A DNA stretch of 64,000 bases from Streptomyces sp. LBL (lineage in GTDB: Bacteria > Actinomycetota > Actinomycetes > Streptomycetales > Streptomycetaceae). The translations under genes were made by a program, and so were the position numbers. The DNA lies in NCBI RefSeq assembly GCF_029893585.1, contig NZ_JARXYX010000010.1, forward strand, positions 1-64,000, given 5' to 3'. A model generated the notes under the pieces. That model was not told the DNA's origin and did not search any database. It was given only the letters and a program-made list of their open reading frames with translations. Every line of letters starts with the position of its first letter. Position 1 is the stretch's first letter. Below are positions 26,157 through 34,630 of the stretch, in pieces.

Positions 26157-27665
26157 TCAGCTGTCGCCTGTACGGGAGCCGAGGGTGAGTTCGACCGTGT
26201 GGGTCTTGCCGCCGCGTTCGTAGGTGATCGTGACCTTGTCGCCGGGCTTGTGGGTCCAGATCTCGCCGATCAGGGTGGGGCCGGAGTCGATCACGTGGTC
26301 GTCGAGCTTGGTGATGACGTCCCCGGGCTTGAGGCCGGCCTTCGCGGCGGGGCCGCCCGCCTCGACCGCCTCGGAGCCGCTGGCGCCCTGCTCGGTGATC
26401 TTGGCACCGCCCGTGCCGTCCTCCAGGGAGACGGACGCGCCGATCTTCGCGTAGACCGGCTTGCCGGTCTGGATCAGCTGCTGGGCGACGTACTTCGCCT
26501 GGTTGATCGGGATGGCAAAGCCGAGGCCGATCGAGCCGGACTGACTGGTCCCGCCGAGGCCGCCGCCGCCCGAGGACTGGATCGCGGAGTTGATGCCGAT
26601 GACGTTGCCCTGCGCGTCGAGCAGCGGGCCGCCGGAGTTGCCCGGGTTGATCGAGGCGTCCGTCTGCAGGGCGCTCATATAGGAGGCGTTGGAGCCGCTG
26701 CCGTCACTTGAGGCCACTGGGCGGTTCTTCGCGCTGATGATGCCCGTGGTGACCGTGTTGGACAGGCCGAAGGGGGCGCCGATCGCGATCGTCGAGTCGC
26801 CGACAGCCACCTTGTCGGAGTCGCCCAGGGTGAGCGGCTTGAGGTCGCTCGGGGTGTTCTTGAGCTTGATGACAGCCACGTCGTACCCCTGGGCATGGCC
26901 CACGACCTCGGCGTCGAACTTCTTGCCGCTCGGGAAGGTCGCCGTGACCTTCCCGCCGTCGACGGCCTCCGCCACCACGTGGTTGTTGGTGATGATGTGG
27001 CCCTCGGTGTCGAAGACGAAGCCGGTGCCGGTGCCGCCCTCGCCGTTGCTGCTCTCCGCCTCGATGGTGACGGTGCTGGGCAGCGCCTTGGCGGCCACGC
27101 CCGCGACCGTGCCCGGGTCGCGCTTCACGGAGCCGCCGCTGTCGGAGGCGGAGACGGTCGTCGAGGAGCCGTTGTCGTTGTCCTTGGCCAGGGTGTAGCC
27201 GAGGCCGCCGCCCAGGCCGCCCGCGACGAGCGCGGCCACCAGGATCGCGGCGACCAGCCCACCGCGCCCGCTGCGGGGCTTCGGAGCGGGCTGCTGGTAG
27301 GCCGCGCCCCACTGGGGGCCCGCGCCGCCGGAGCCGCCGTCGGCGTACGACGGGGTGGCTGGCGGGGGCGGGGGCCAGCCGCTCTCCGGAGCGGCGCCCT
27401 GAGGATGCTGCCCATACGGCTGGCCCTGGGGGGCGCCTCCGGGGTCCGCCGAGGAGTAGGCGGGGGCGGGCGCCTGACCGGCGCGCACCAGTTCCTGCTC
27501 ATGGGCGCCGGGGCCTGTCGAGGGCACCGGCGGGATCGGAGTCGTCGGGGCGCCTCCGCCAGGAGCGGGGTACTCCTGGGGCGCCGAAGCAGCGGGAGCA
27601 TCCACCGGCACGGGGGGTGCGGACGGGGCCGGGGGTACCGCGGTGCCCTCGTTCTCGGTGCTCAC
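26157..27665 (-). CDS. membrane-anchored HtrA/DegP-type serine protease with PDZ domain
   Basis: A 502-residue envelope quality-control protease. A long Pro/Ala-rich cytoplasmic tail (1-135) leads to one membrane helix (about 137-160), then a trypsin-like domain with the triad His in ITNNHVV (about 228), Asp in GYDVAVIKL (about 262) and Ser in GNSGGPLL (about 343), and a C-terminal PDZ domain (about 400-495). Topology puts the protease outside. From memory the S. coelicolor counterpart lies beside the GDPD gene too. No sign of damage. It is divergent from the GDPD gene at 27924. Confidence 0.92.
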   Translation of the reverse strand: MSTENEGTAVPPAPSAPPVPVDAPAASAPQEYPAPGGGAPTTPIPPVPSTGPGAHEQELVRAGQAPAPAYSSADPGGAPQGQPYGQHPQGAAPESGWPPPPPATPSYADGGSGGAGPQWGAAYQQPAPKPRSGRGGLVAAILVAALVAGGLGGGLGYTLAKDNDNGSSTTVSASDSGGSVKRDPGTVAGVAAKALPSTVTIEAESSNGEGGTGTGFVFDTEGHIITNNHVVAEAVDGGKVTATFPSGKKFDAEVVGHAQGYDVAVIKLKNTPSDLKPLTLGDSDKVAVGDSTIAIGAPFGLSNTVTTGIISAKNRPVASSDGSGSNASYMSALQTDASINPGNSGGPLLDAQGNVIGINSAIQSSGGGGLGGTSQSGSIGLGFAIPINQAKYVAQQLIQTGKPVYAKIGASVSLEDGTGGAKITEQGASGSEAVEAGGPAAKAGLKPGDVITKLDDHVIDSGPTLIGEIWTHKPGDKVTITYERGGKTHTVELTLGSRTGDS

Positions 27666-27923
27666 AGCTTGTCTCCTCGATCCACGACTGTTGTTGTCGG
27701 TCGCACTCGGTCACGCTCGCGCACGTTGCCCGACGGTCCGGCGCCGGTGCAGCTGTACATGTCTTGTTGTCTGCCGTCAGCTTTTCCCACAGGCCGTCAG
27801 AGCACCATAAGCGGTGCCTGTGGGTCCGCCGCCACTCTTTACATACGTCACATCGGGCAAACAGGACGCAACTCCGAGGCAACCATTCGCACGCGTACCC
27901 TCGCGCGGTGGCACCATGACGCG

Positions 27924-28751
27924 GTGACCCACGTACGACAGCACCGCACTCAGGTCGTCGCCCATCGCGGAGCCTCCGAAGAGGCCCCCGAGCACACGCT
28001 TGCCGCGTACCGGAAGGCGATCGAGGACGGTGCCGACGCCCTCGAATGCGACGTACGGCTGACCGCGGACGGCCATCTCGTCTGCGTCCACGACCGTCGC
28101 GTCAACCGTACGTCCAACGGCCGCGGGGCGGTCTCCGCACTGGAGCTCGCGGACCTCGCCGCCCTGGACTTCGGCTCGCGCAGGACACGGGACTTCTGGC
28201 GCACGCGCGACGAGGAGCCCGACTGGGAGTTCCGCCCCGAGGACCGCGAGGACACCTCCGTACTGACCCTGGAGCGGTTGCTGGAGCTGGTCGCGGACGC
28301 CGGACGGCAGGTGGAGCTGGCGATCGAGACCAAGCACCCCACGCGGTGGGCGGGGCAGGTCGAGGAGCGACTGATGCACCTGCTGAAGCGCTTCGGGCTC
28401 GACGCCCCGGACTCGGCCGGGGAGTCGCCGGTCCGGATCATGAGCTTCTCGGCCCGCTCACTGCTCCGGGTGCGGGCCGCCGCACCGACACTGCCGACGG
28501 TCTACCTGATGCAGTTCGTCTCGCCCCGACTGCGCGACGGACGACTGCCCGCGGGTGTCCGGATCGCGGGCCCCTCGATCCGGATCGTGCGCAATCACCC
28601 CGCGTACATCGAGCGCTTGAAGGAGGCCGGCCACCAGGTGCACGTATGGACGGTGAACGAGCCGGAGGACGTCGATCTCTGTCTCGACCTGGGCATCGAC
28701 GCCATCATCACCAATCGTCCGGCCGCGGTGTTGCGTCGACTCGGCCGGTGA
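27924..28751 (+). CDS. glycerophosphodiester phosphodiesterase
   Basis: A 275-residue TIM-barrel enzyme that hydrolyses glycerophosphodiesters to glycerol-3-phosphate and an alcohol. The catalytic/metal residues are visible: VVAHRGASEEAPEHT (His, Arg, Glu) near residue 12, and ECDVRLTADGHLVCVHD (Glu, Asp, His) near residue 42; a late Glu/Lys pair sits in ELAIETKHP. GTG 27924 (VTHVRQHRT) is chosen since the frame upstream is antisense to HtrA. No signal peptide, so it acts in the cytoplasm, unlike secreted relatives. It faces away from HtrA. Confidence 0.9.
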   Translation: MTHVRQHRTQVVAHRGASEEAPEHTLAAYRKAIEDGADALECDVRLTADGHLVCVHDRRVNRTSNGRGAVSALELADLAALDFGSRRTRDFWRTRDEEPDWEFRPEDREDTSVLTLERLLELVADAGRQVELAIETKHPTRWAGQVEERLMHLLKRFGLDAPDSAGESPVRIMSFSARSLLRVRAAAPTLPTVYLMQFVSPRLRDGRLPAGVRIAGPSIRIVRNHPAYIERLKEAGHQVHVWTVNEPEDVDLCLDLGIDAIITNRPAAVLRRLGR

Positions 28752-28975
28752 CTGGTAAAGACCTGTGAAGAATCCTTGACCCGTTCGCCCGTCGAACGGC
28801 ATCCTCCACCTTCGACATACCGTCGAAATCCAGCCACATCGCTACAGGGTGTGCTCCGGCGCGTTCGATCTGTATTCGATCGTTGCGAATGCGTCGTGGG
28901 ACCTGGATTGACCGGTTTCCGGTACAGGCCAAAGGGGCATCCACACCGTGGCGTGGGGCAAAGGAGGTCTCGGGG

Positions 28976-29527
28976 GTGGCGTTGGTGGTGGCACAGGAGG
29001 TGCCCGCGTCGTCGAGCATGGCCGTACCCCATGGCCCTGCGGGCGTGGGCCGGGCAAGGCGCCATATGCGTGCGCAACTGCGCAGCGGCGGCGTATCGGA
29101 ATCGGTCATCGACGACGCCGTCCTGATTCTTTCCGAACTTTTGAGCAACGCGTGCAAGCACGGTCGGCCGCTGGGCGACGCCCTGGCCGGGGATGGCGAC
29201 GTCCGTGCCGCCTGGCGGGTGGACGCGGGCGGCAGGCTCATGGTCGAGGTGACGGACGGCGGCGGGCCCACCCGCCCGGCTCCGGCCACGCCCTCGGTCA
29301 CCGCGCACGGCGGCCGCGGGCTGAACATCATCACGAAACTGGCGGAGGACTGGGGCGTCCGGGACGACGCCCGGGGCGAGGTCACGGTGTGGGTCGTTGT
29401 CCATGCCGACGTTCATGATCCGGACGCCGGACACCGCCGTGACGACTTCGCCACGCGTGTCACGGCACCGTCGGTACCGGCCCTGCCGGTCCGGGACTTC
29501 GCGGACGCGTTCGACGACAGGGATTGA
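28976..29527 (+). CDS. anti-sigma-type ATP-binding protein (HATPase)
   Basis: A 183-residue GHKL ATPase of the RsbW/SpoIIAB type. N-box LSELLSNACKHGRP, G1 box VTDGGGP and G2 box HGGRGLNII bind ATP; in relatives such proteins are serine kinases that hold sigma factors or anti-anti-sigma proteins. GTG 28976 is preceded by an excellent AAAGGAGGT. Ser/Thr phosphatase (33019) and a second such ATPase (36220) are nearby, so it may belong to a partner-switching network. The substrate sigma factor is not identified. Confidence 0.85.
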   Translation: MALVVAQEVPASSSMAVPHGPAGVGRARRHMRAQLRSGGVSESVIDDAVLILSELLSNACKHGRPLGDALAGDGDVRAAWRVDAGGRLMVEVTDGGGPTRPAPATPSVTAHGGRGLNIITKLAEDWGVRDDARGEVTVWVVVHADVHDPDAGHRRDDFATRVTAPSVPALPVRDFADAFDDRD

Positions 29528-29903
29528 ACCGGTCCGCAAACTCGACCGACCGGAGACCGGTCGGAGAGCTGGACCGGTCGGAGAATTGGGCTGACCCGAG
29601 AATTGGGCTGACCCGAGAAGACCGGGATGACCCAAGAAGACCGGGTTGTTCAGAAATTCGGGCGGTCCCGAGATCCAGGATGCCGGAGAACCGGGCCGAC
29701 CGGGACTGAGCCCGGCCTGGGACTCGACCCCCGGTGACCAGGACAACCCGGCCCGTTACCCCCAGGCCGGCGCATCGGCTCCCGTTATCCACATCCACAA
29801 GTCGACACATCCGTCCCCGTTGTCCACAGGCTCCCGTCGGTCAAGTCGTGAACGGCTAGGCTCGCGCCCGTACGAGACGAGCCGTAACCGGGAGACACCC
29901 ACC
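29528..29903. repeat. intergenic tandem repeats followed by DnaA-box-like sites
   Basis: A 376-bp gap. At 29581-29616 an 18-bp unit (GAGAATTGGGCTGACCCG) occurs twice exactly, in a wider degenerate run of CCGGTCGGAG/GACCGGG-like units from about 29525 to 29660, starting at the 3' end of the ATPase gene. Further right, TTATCCACA (29785-29793) and TTGTCCACA (29820-29828) match DnaA-box consensus. Confidence 0.7.
29785..29828. promoter_or_regulatory. two DnaA-box-like 9-mers
   Basis: TTATCCACA and TTGTCCACA in the same orientation, 35 bases apart, upstream of the DUF5926 gene. Both are within one base of the streptomycete DnaA-box consensus TTGTCCACA. Confidence 0.5.
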
Positions 29904-30893
29904 ATGGCCAAGAAGCGCACCCAGACGAAGGCCAAGCGGCCACAGATCACGGACGGGGCCCGCGCCGTAGGCGCTGATGGGCACGTTCCGGTCGTCGGTG
30001 CCCGCGAGCCCTGCCCGTGCGGCAGCGGCCGCCGCTACAAGGCGTGTCACGGCCGGGCGGCCGCGCAGGCCGCGACCGAGCTGGTGCACCGTCCTTTCGA
30101 GGGGCTGCCGGGGGAGTGTGACTGGGTGGCGCTGCGCGAGCTGGTGCCGGCCGCGACGGTCGCGTTGACGCTGAAGGGCGGCCTTCCCGAGGGCGTTCCG
30201 TCGGTCACGCTGGCCACGGTCCTGCCGATGGCCTGGCCCGCGCTGCGCCGCGACGACGGCTCGGTGCTGATCGGTCTGCAGAACGACACGGCGTCGGGCG
30301 ACATCAGCCGCGACCTCGCCGACACCCTCCAGCGTGCGCTGACCGTGGAGCCCGGCACCCCGGTTGAGGGGCGCCGTGCCCCGGCCGACGGTCCGCGGCT
30401 GCAGGATCTGCTCACCCCCGAAGGTGCGTTCGACCCAGTTGTGCACCCGGGCTTCGAGTTCTGGATTCCGGACGCGGATAACGCCACTCCGGAGGTGACC
30501 GCCTCCCTGGAGCGGGCCAACGCCGCCGCCATCCCGACCGTGCGGCTGACCGGCGTGGACGCGGCGTACTGGTGCGAGACACCGGAGAAGAACCACCTGC
30601 GCTGGGTCATGCCGCACCCGGAGGAGCAGCTTCTGGACGCTCTCGCCCGGCTGCACGCGGCGGGCCGTTCCAGCCTCGGCGAGGGCACCCGCCTCGTGGG
30701 CTCCTTCCGCGCTCACGGGCTCACCGTGCCGGTCTGGGACCTGCCGAGCGCCATCACGGCGGAGGACATCGAGAAGCCGGCCGCCGAGTTCGCCGAGCGC
30801 TTGGCGGACGCCCTGGCCACGGACGCCCCACTGACCGCCGACGAGCGCCGCGCGCGCGGAGGGCTCACCAACCGTCAGGTCACGCTGAGTTGA
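29904..30893 (+). CDS. DUF5926 protein with SEC-C zinc motif
   Basis: A 329-residue cytoplasmic protein. Near its N-terminus (about residues 34-48) it carries REPCPCGSGRRYKACHG, a SEC-C-type zinc-binding motif; the rest matches the actinobacterial DUF5926 family as I recall it (EFWIPDADNATPEV, CETPEKNHLRWVMPHPEEQLLDAL). ATG 29904 has GGGAGA upstream. In SecA the SEC-C motif binds SecB and ribosomes, but this protein lacks SecA domains. Function unknown. A terminator hairpin starts 7 bases after its stop. Confidence 0.82.
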   Translation: MAKKRTQTKAKRPQITDGARAVGADGHVPVVGAREPCPCGSGRRYKACHGRAAAQAATELVHRPFEGLPGECDWVALRELVPAATVALTLKGGLPEGVPSVTLATVLPMAWPALRRDDGSVLIGLQNDTASGDISRDLADTLQRALTVEPGTPVEGRRAPADGPRLQDLLTPEGAFDPVVHPGFEFWIPDADNATPEVTASLERANAAAIPTVRLTGVDAAYWCETPEKNHLRWVMPHPEEQLLDALARLHAAGRSSLGEGTRLVGSFRAHGLTVPVWDLPSAITAEDIEKPAAEFAERLADALATDAPLTADERRARGGLTNRQVTLS

Positions 30894-30899
30894 CGAAAT

Positions 30900-30931
30900 C
30901 CGTGCGGCTGACTGGCCGGTCAGCCGCACGG
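30900..30931 (+). terminator. terminator of the DUF5926 gene
   Basis: CCGTGCGGCTGAC (30900-30912) pairs perfectly with GTCAGCCGCACGG (30919-30931) across 6 bases, 7 bases after the stop codon. No T-run, as is common in streptomycetes. Confidence 0.75.
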
Positions 30932-31043
30932 GACGAGTGACCCGTGGCTCACAACTCCCGCTCAGGACAAGCCAGTCGGTGTCCGAATAGCCAAAGACAA
31001 GTCGAGATCGAATTTGCGAACTGCCGATCTCTTGTTACCGTTT

Positions 31044-31100
31044 GAGTAGCCCGGTTGCTGGTGCATCCCCCGTCGCCAGCAACCGGGTTCTTCCTTGCGC
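31044..31100 (+). ncRNA. candidate small RNA with C-rich loop
   Basis: CCCGGTTGCTGG (31050-31061) pairs perfectly with CCAGCAACCGGG (31076-31087) around a 14-base loop that contains CCCCC; TTCTTCCTT follows. It lies in the convergent gap between the DUF5926 gene, which already has a terminator, and a minus-strand gene. The C-rich loop and position recall the actinobacterial 6C small RNA, reported to my memory near SCO3974, but only one such hairpin is seen here. A weak TTGCGA lies upstream at 31014. Confidence 0.4.
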
Positions 31101-31128
31101 GGATTTCTTCACGGTATGGCATCGCGCA

Positions 31129-31770
31129 TCAACTGCCGGTGGATGTCCTGGAGTTGCTCCCGGACCGCAGCAGCAGCCGCCCATCTCCGCTCTTCGCCGC
31201 GAACTCCGTGACCGCCGTGTAGCCGTCCAGGTGGCCCTGAGTGCGCTCCCGAGGCGTCTCGCAGGTTCCGGGCTCGTCCTCGGCGGGAATCGCACAGCGG
31301 ATCTGCACGGCGCGGCCACCGGGTCCCAGGAGACTCAGGACGGTGTCCAGCGCGCCGCCGGTCGCGTTGCGGTAGTACGTACGCGCCCAGTTCTCCTCAC
31401 CCTGGGTCATCACACAGGTCTGGGCCTCGACACCGTCGGGGGAGGTGAGTTCGGGGCCGCAGCGGGCGGCGGTGGCCAGACCCAGGCCGAGCAGGAAGGG
31501 TGCAGGGGTCCCCTCACGCGAGGTTGGTCGAGCGCCGGGGAGGCCGGGTTCGGCGGAGAATGCCTTGGCGTCGACACGGGCGGAAGGCCGTACGGAATCC
31601 CGCCCATCAACCCGCCCGGACGCACGTACGGAATCCCGCGCATCGGCCTGCCCGGACGCCCGCACGGGCGGGCGGCCCTCGTCGCCCACCGGCCCTGCGG
31701 ACGCCACGGCCAGCGGCAGCGCGACCGCGCAAGCCGCGACGCCCGCGAGGGCGAGGAGACGGAGGTTCAT
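31129..31770 (-). CDS. secreted protein with short repeats, function unknown
   Basis: A 213-residue protein; ATG 31770 (MNLRLLALAGVAACAVALPLAVA) begins a clear signal peptide. Residues about 35-70 carry a degenerate 11-12-residue repeat (VRASGQADARDS, VRASGRVDGRDS, VRPSARVDAKAF). The C-terminal part has a conserved-looking domain with two cysteines (EAQTCVMTQGEENW, IRCAIPAEDEPGTCETP). I know no function; the family appears restricted to streptomycetes in my memory. It follows the prim-pol-like gene on the same strand with 56 bases between. Confidence 0.7.
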   Translation of the reverse strand: MNLRLLALAGVAACAVALPLAVASAGPVGDEGRPPVRASGQADARDSVRASGRVDGRDSVRPSARVDAKAFSAEPGLPGARPTSREGTPAPFLLGLGLATAARCGPELTSPDGVEAQTCVMTQGEENWARTYYRNATGGALDTVLSLLGPGGRAVQIRCAIPAEDEPGTCETPRERTQGHLDGYTAVTEFAAKSGDGRLLLRSGSNSRTSTGS

Positions 31771-31826
31771 ACGCCGGAAGATAACGAGCGGGAGCGTGCG
31801 GCCGGTTCCGTCCGCGCCCGACACCC

Positions 31827-32492
31827 TTACAACTCGGGTGCGCTCACACCCGTACGAGTGAGCGCCTCGACCACCGCGTCCACCACGGCCTCGACATCCG
31901 GCACCCACGGGGCCGCCGAGCCGGGCAGTGGGGCGCGTTCCCAGCGGATCTCGCCCTGGCCGGTCTCGGACGGGGGCAGGGCGAGGTAGCCGCCCTCGCC
32001 ATGGAAGCGGAGGGAGCCGGGGACATGGTCCTTGGCGTACAGCAGTTCGCCCAACTGTTCCAGCGAGTACGGCTTCACGAGGATCGCCCAGCGCGTCGGC
32101 GAGGCGACGACCGGGCCGAGACGCATGCCGTCGCGGTCTAGCGCGCTGAGGGCACGGGCGGCCGGGAGCGCCGGCAGGCTCACCGCGCAGGGCGCCGTGT
32201 CGCCGGTGGCGAGGACGATGGGGGCGGCAGGCCGGTTGGCCCACCACCAGCGCACCATGCGTTCGTCGGTGGTGGCCGCGAGGAGGCCTGGGTCGAAGGG
32301 GTGGGCGCCTGGCACCGTGCACTCGGGATCCGGGCAGCCGCAGCGGTCGCGACCCTGCGGATCCGCCGCCACACCCGGGAGTACGGGCCACTGCCATTCC
32401 TTGGCGAAGGTCAGGGCCGCACTGATCAACTCAGGCCTCCCGTCGCCACGCTGGGACAGGAGCCTGTGTCGCCTTCCGAGGATCTCGCGCAT
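31827..32492 (-). CDS. bifunctional primase/polymerase N-terminal domain-like protein, probably inactive
   Basis: A 221-residue protein matching the stand-alone prim-pol family of streptomycetes: LISAALTFAKEWQWPVLPGV, CGCPDPECTVPGAHPFDP (zinc-like Cys/His), WWWANRPAAPIVLATGD and HGEGGYLALPPSE. Active members carry a D-x-D metal site after the ATG block; here the corresponding stretch reads CAVSLPALPAARALSALDRDG with no Asp pair. It therefore probably no longer makes DNA or RNA chains. Its role is unknown; the small size shows it lacks a helicase domain. Confidence 0.75.
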   Translation of the reverse strand: MREILGRRHRLLSQRGDGRPELISAALTFAKEWQWPVLPGVAADPQGRDRCGCPDPECTVPGAHPFDPGLLAATTDERMVRWWWANRPAAPIVLATGDTAPCAVSLPALPAARALSALDRDGMRLGPVVASPTRWAILVKPYSLEQLGELLYAKDHVPGSLRFHGEGGYLALPPSETGQGEIRWERAPLPGSAAPWVPDVEAVVDAVVEALTRTGVSAPEL

Positions 32493-33018
32493 GAGCGCTC
32501 GTTCCTTTCCGTTGCACCGCTGGCAACACCGAGGACCACATCACATCATGTGTCGATCACTTCACTGTGCGTACCTGTTGGCGCATCACACCCCTGTTGA
32601 GACAAGGGGAACCCCTATGGGCCGAACATCGGCTGCGTCCGCGGCAGCCTCGCCCATACCTGCGGTCTATCAAGAGCACGAGCGTGGCGTGGGGGTGGCG
32701 AAGTCTGGCGTTTGCCGTCACGCGTATTTCTCTTCGCCTCCGCCACGGGAGGATGGGGCTCGGTCGTCGGTGACTAAGACGCCCGGGTCCGTCGCCAGGT
32801 TCCGGGTGATTGCCAACCACCCCTGGCCTTCTCCGAGTAGGTACCCATCACGACCGGTGTGACGCTCTGTGGAGCAAGGCCAGTCGACCGCAATAAGCCT
32901 CTACCTGGGGCAGTTTTAAGCCAACTTTACCTTCCGGCAAGGGGCGCACCGGAAACGCACGGACACCAGGAATCCCGGCAGGACAATGCTGGACATCCCC
33001 TGAGGAGTGCGTGTACAT
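32493..33018. promoter_or_regulatory. gene-free upstream region of the PP2C gene
   Basis: A 526-bp divergent gap. There is a short inverted repeat AGGGG-AA-CCCCT at about 32605-32616 and, right after, an 81-codon frame (ATG 32617) with poor codon bias that I do not accept as a gene. GAGGAG at 33002 is the ribosome site of the PP2C gene. No clear promoter motif. Confidence 0.4.
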
Positions 33019-34512
33019 GTGGAGACACTGCTGGCGACGCAGAATGACATGGGGGTTTGCGATGCTTTTGAGCAGTATGCACCGGCCGGAAAGCCGGACC
33101 TCATGAACGCCCCTCACCCTCCGAAAGTGGCTGGAATCGATCCAACGGTTCCCTCCCCCGCACACACTGTCGCGCCCGCGCCTGTCGCCGCAGAGACCTC
33201 TGCAGAGACCTCTGCGGTGCTCTCGTCCAGCGCCCCCGGCGCCCTGCTCCAGGACCGTCTCGCCGGCTGGGTCTCGGACCTCACGACACTGCACGAACTC
33301 ACCGAACGCCTGGCCTGCACGGACGCGCTCGCCGGCGGTCTCCAGGAAGTACTGCGCGCCGGAGCCGCCTTGGTGGGCGCCCGCCGCGGACTCGTCGTGC
33401 TGGAGCCGGGCGACGGACTCGGCCCCGACACCACCATCGGCCTGGGCCTCGGCCGCGCCGACCTCGGCCACATCGAGACCGTGCCGCGCAGTTCCCTGGC
33501 GTACGGCCGCATCCTCGACGGACTGCCGGGCGCCGACCGGGAGATCGCCCAGCCCGACCTGTTCGCGGACGAGGGGCTCGACCCTCGGCACCGTGAGGTG
33601 GCCGCCCGCCTCGGCTACGCCGCCAGTTACGCACTCCCCCTGACCACCGACGACACCACCGGCCGTCTAGGCGCCGCCGTGTGGCTCTACGACGAGCCCG
33701 CCGAGCCGACCGAACGCCAGCGCCACCTGGTCGGTCTGTACGCCCGGTACGCGAGCCAGCACCTGACCCGGCTGGTCGAGATGGAGCGCACGCGCGCGTG
33801 CATGGCGACGATCTCCGAGGAGCTGCTGCCGTCCCGGCTCCCCCGCGTCGCCGGAGTGCGGCTCGCCGCCCGTCATCGCACCGGCCCGCGCGGCGGCGGC
33901 GACTGGTACGACGCACTGCCGCTGCCGGACGCCGCGCTCGGGCTGGCCGTCGGCTCGGTGACGGGTTCCGGGGCCAGCGCGATCGCCGCGATGGGACGCC
34001 TCAGGGCCTCCCTGCGGGCGTACGCCGTGATGGAGGGCGAGGACCCCGTCGCCGTGCTGTCCGACCTGGAACTGCTGCTCCGACTCACCGAGCCCGCCCG
34101 CTCGGCCACCGCCCTGTTCGCCTACTGCGAGCCCGCGCTGCGCAAGATCACGCTGGCCGGTGCCGGGCACTGCCCGCCGCTGCTGGTCGGGGAGCGGCGC
34201 ACCGAGTTCGTGGAGACGTCCGTGTCGGCGCCCCTGGGGATGCTCGCCTGCTGGGAGGCGCCGAGCGTGGAGTTCCAGGCGGAGGCCGGAGAGACGGTTC
34301 TGCTGTACACCGACGGGCTGCTGCACCGCACCGGCGACCCCACCGACCGCGCTTTCGCGCGGCTGCACGCGGCGGCGGCCGGGGTACCGAAGACGCTGCG
34401 GCACGACCCGGCCGCCATCGCCGACCATGTCCTGCGAACCGTACTGCCGGGCGGGCCGGACGAGGCGGACTCCGAGGAGGACGTCGTGCTGCTCGCCGCT
34501 CACTTCGAGTAG
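33019..34512 (+). CDS. GAF-like sensor plus PP2C (SpoIIE-type) protein phosphatase
   Basis: A protein of about 497 residues. After a Pro/Ala-rich N-terminus, residues about 75-255 form a GAF-like sensory domain (LHELTERLACTDALAGGLQEVL); about 270-495 form a PP2C-type Ser/Thr phosphatase (GGGDWYDALPLPDAALGLAVGSVTGSG, ATALFAYCEPALRKITLAGAGHCPPLL, VLLYTDGLLHR, EEDVVLLAAH). The metal-binding Asp is shifted: relatives have D in GDV, here GSV. Such enzymes dephosphorylate anti-anti-sigma factors. GTG 33019 is preferred to 33007 because GAGGAG ends at 33007. Confidence 0.85.
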   Translation: METLLATQNDMGVCDAFEQYAPAGKPDLMNAPHPPKVAGIDPTVPSPAHTVAPAPVAAETSAETSAVLSSSAPGALLQDRLAGWVSDLTTLHELTERLACTDALAGGLQEVLRAGAALVGARRGLVVLEPGDGLGPDTTIGLGLGRADLGHIETVPRSSLAYGRILDGLPGADREIAQPDLFADEGLDPRHREVAARLGYAASYALPLTTDDTTGRLGAAVWLYDEPAEPTERQRHLVGLYARYASQHLTRLVEMERTRACMATISEELLPSRLPRVAGVRLAARHRTGPRGGGDWYDALPLPDAALGLAVGSVTGSGASAIAAMGRLRASLRAYAVMEGEDPVAVLSDLELLLRLTEPARSATALFAYCEPALRKITLAGAGHCPPLLVGERRTEFVETSVSAPLGMLACWEAPSVEFQAEAGETVLLYTDGLLHRTGDPTDRAFARLHAAAAGVPKTLRHDPAAIADHVLRTVLPGGPDEADSEEDVVLLAAHFE

Positions 34513-34568
34513 CCGCACGTCGAGCAGCCGCACTTCGAGTAGCCGCCGGTAACAGGTCCTGTGGCCCC

Positions 34569-34605
34569 GGGCCCCCTTCCGTACGACCGTACGATGGAGG
34601 GGGTC
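34569..34605. terminator. hairpin between PP2C and pepP
   Basis: GGGCCCCCTTCC with GTAC pairs to GTAC and GGAGGGGGTCC, with small bulges, giving a long GC-rich stem. It lies 57 bases after the PP2C stop and 26 before the pepP start. Confidence 0.55.
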
Positions 34606-34630
34606 CAGTGCCCTATCTAGGAGGATGACC

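Noticed and set aside
32617..32862. 81-codon frame in the gap before the PP2C gene
   Set aside because: Weak third-position bias and no family resemblance; ribosome site is poor.
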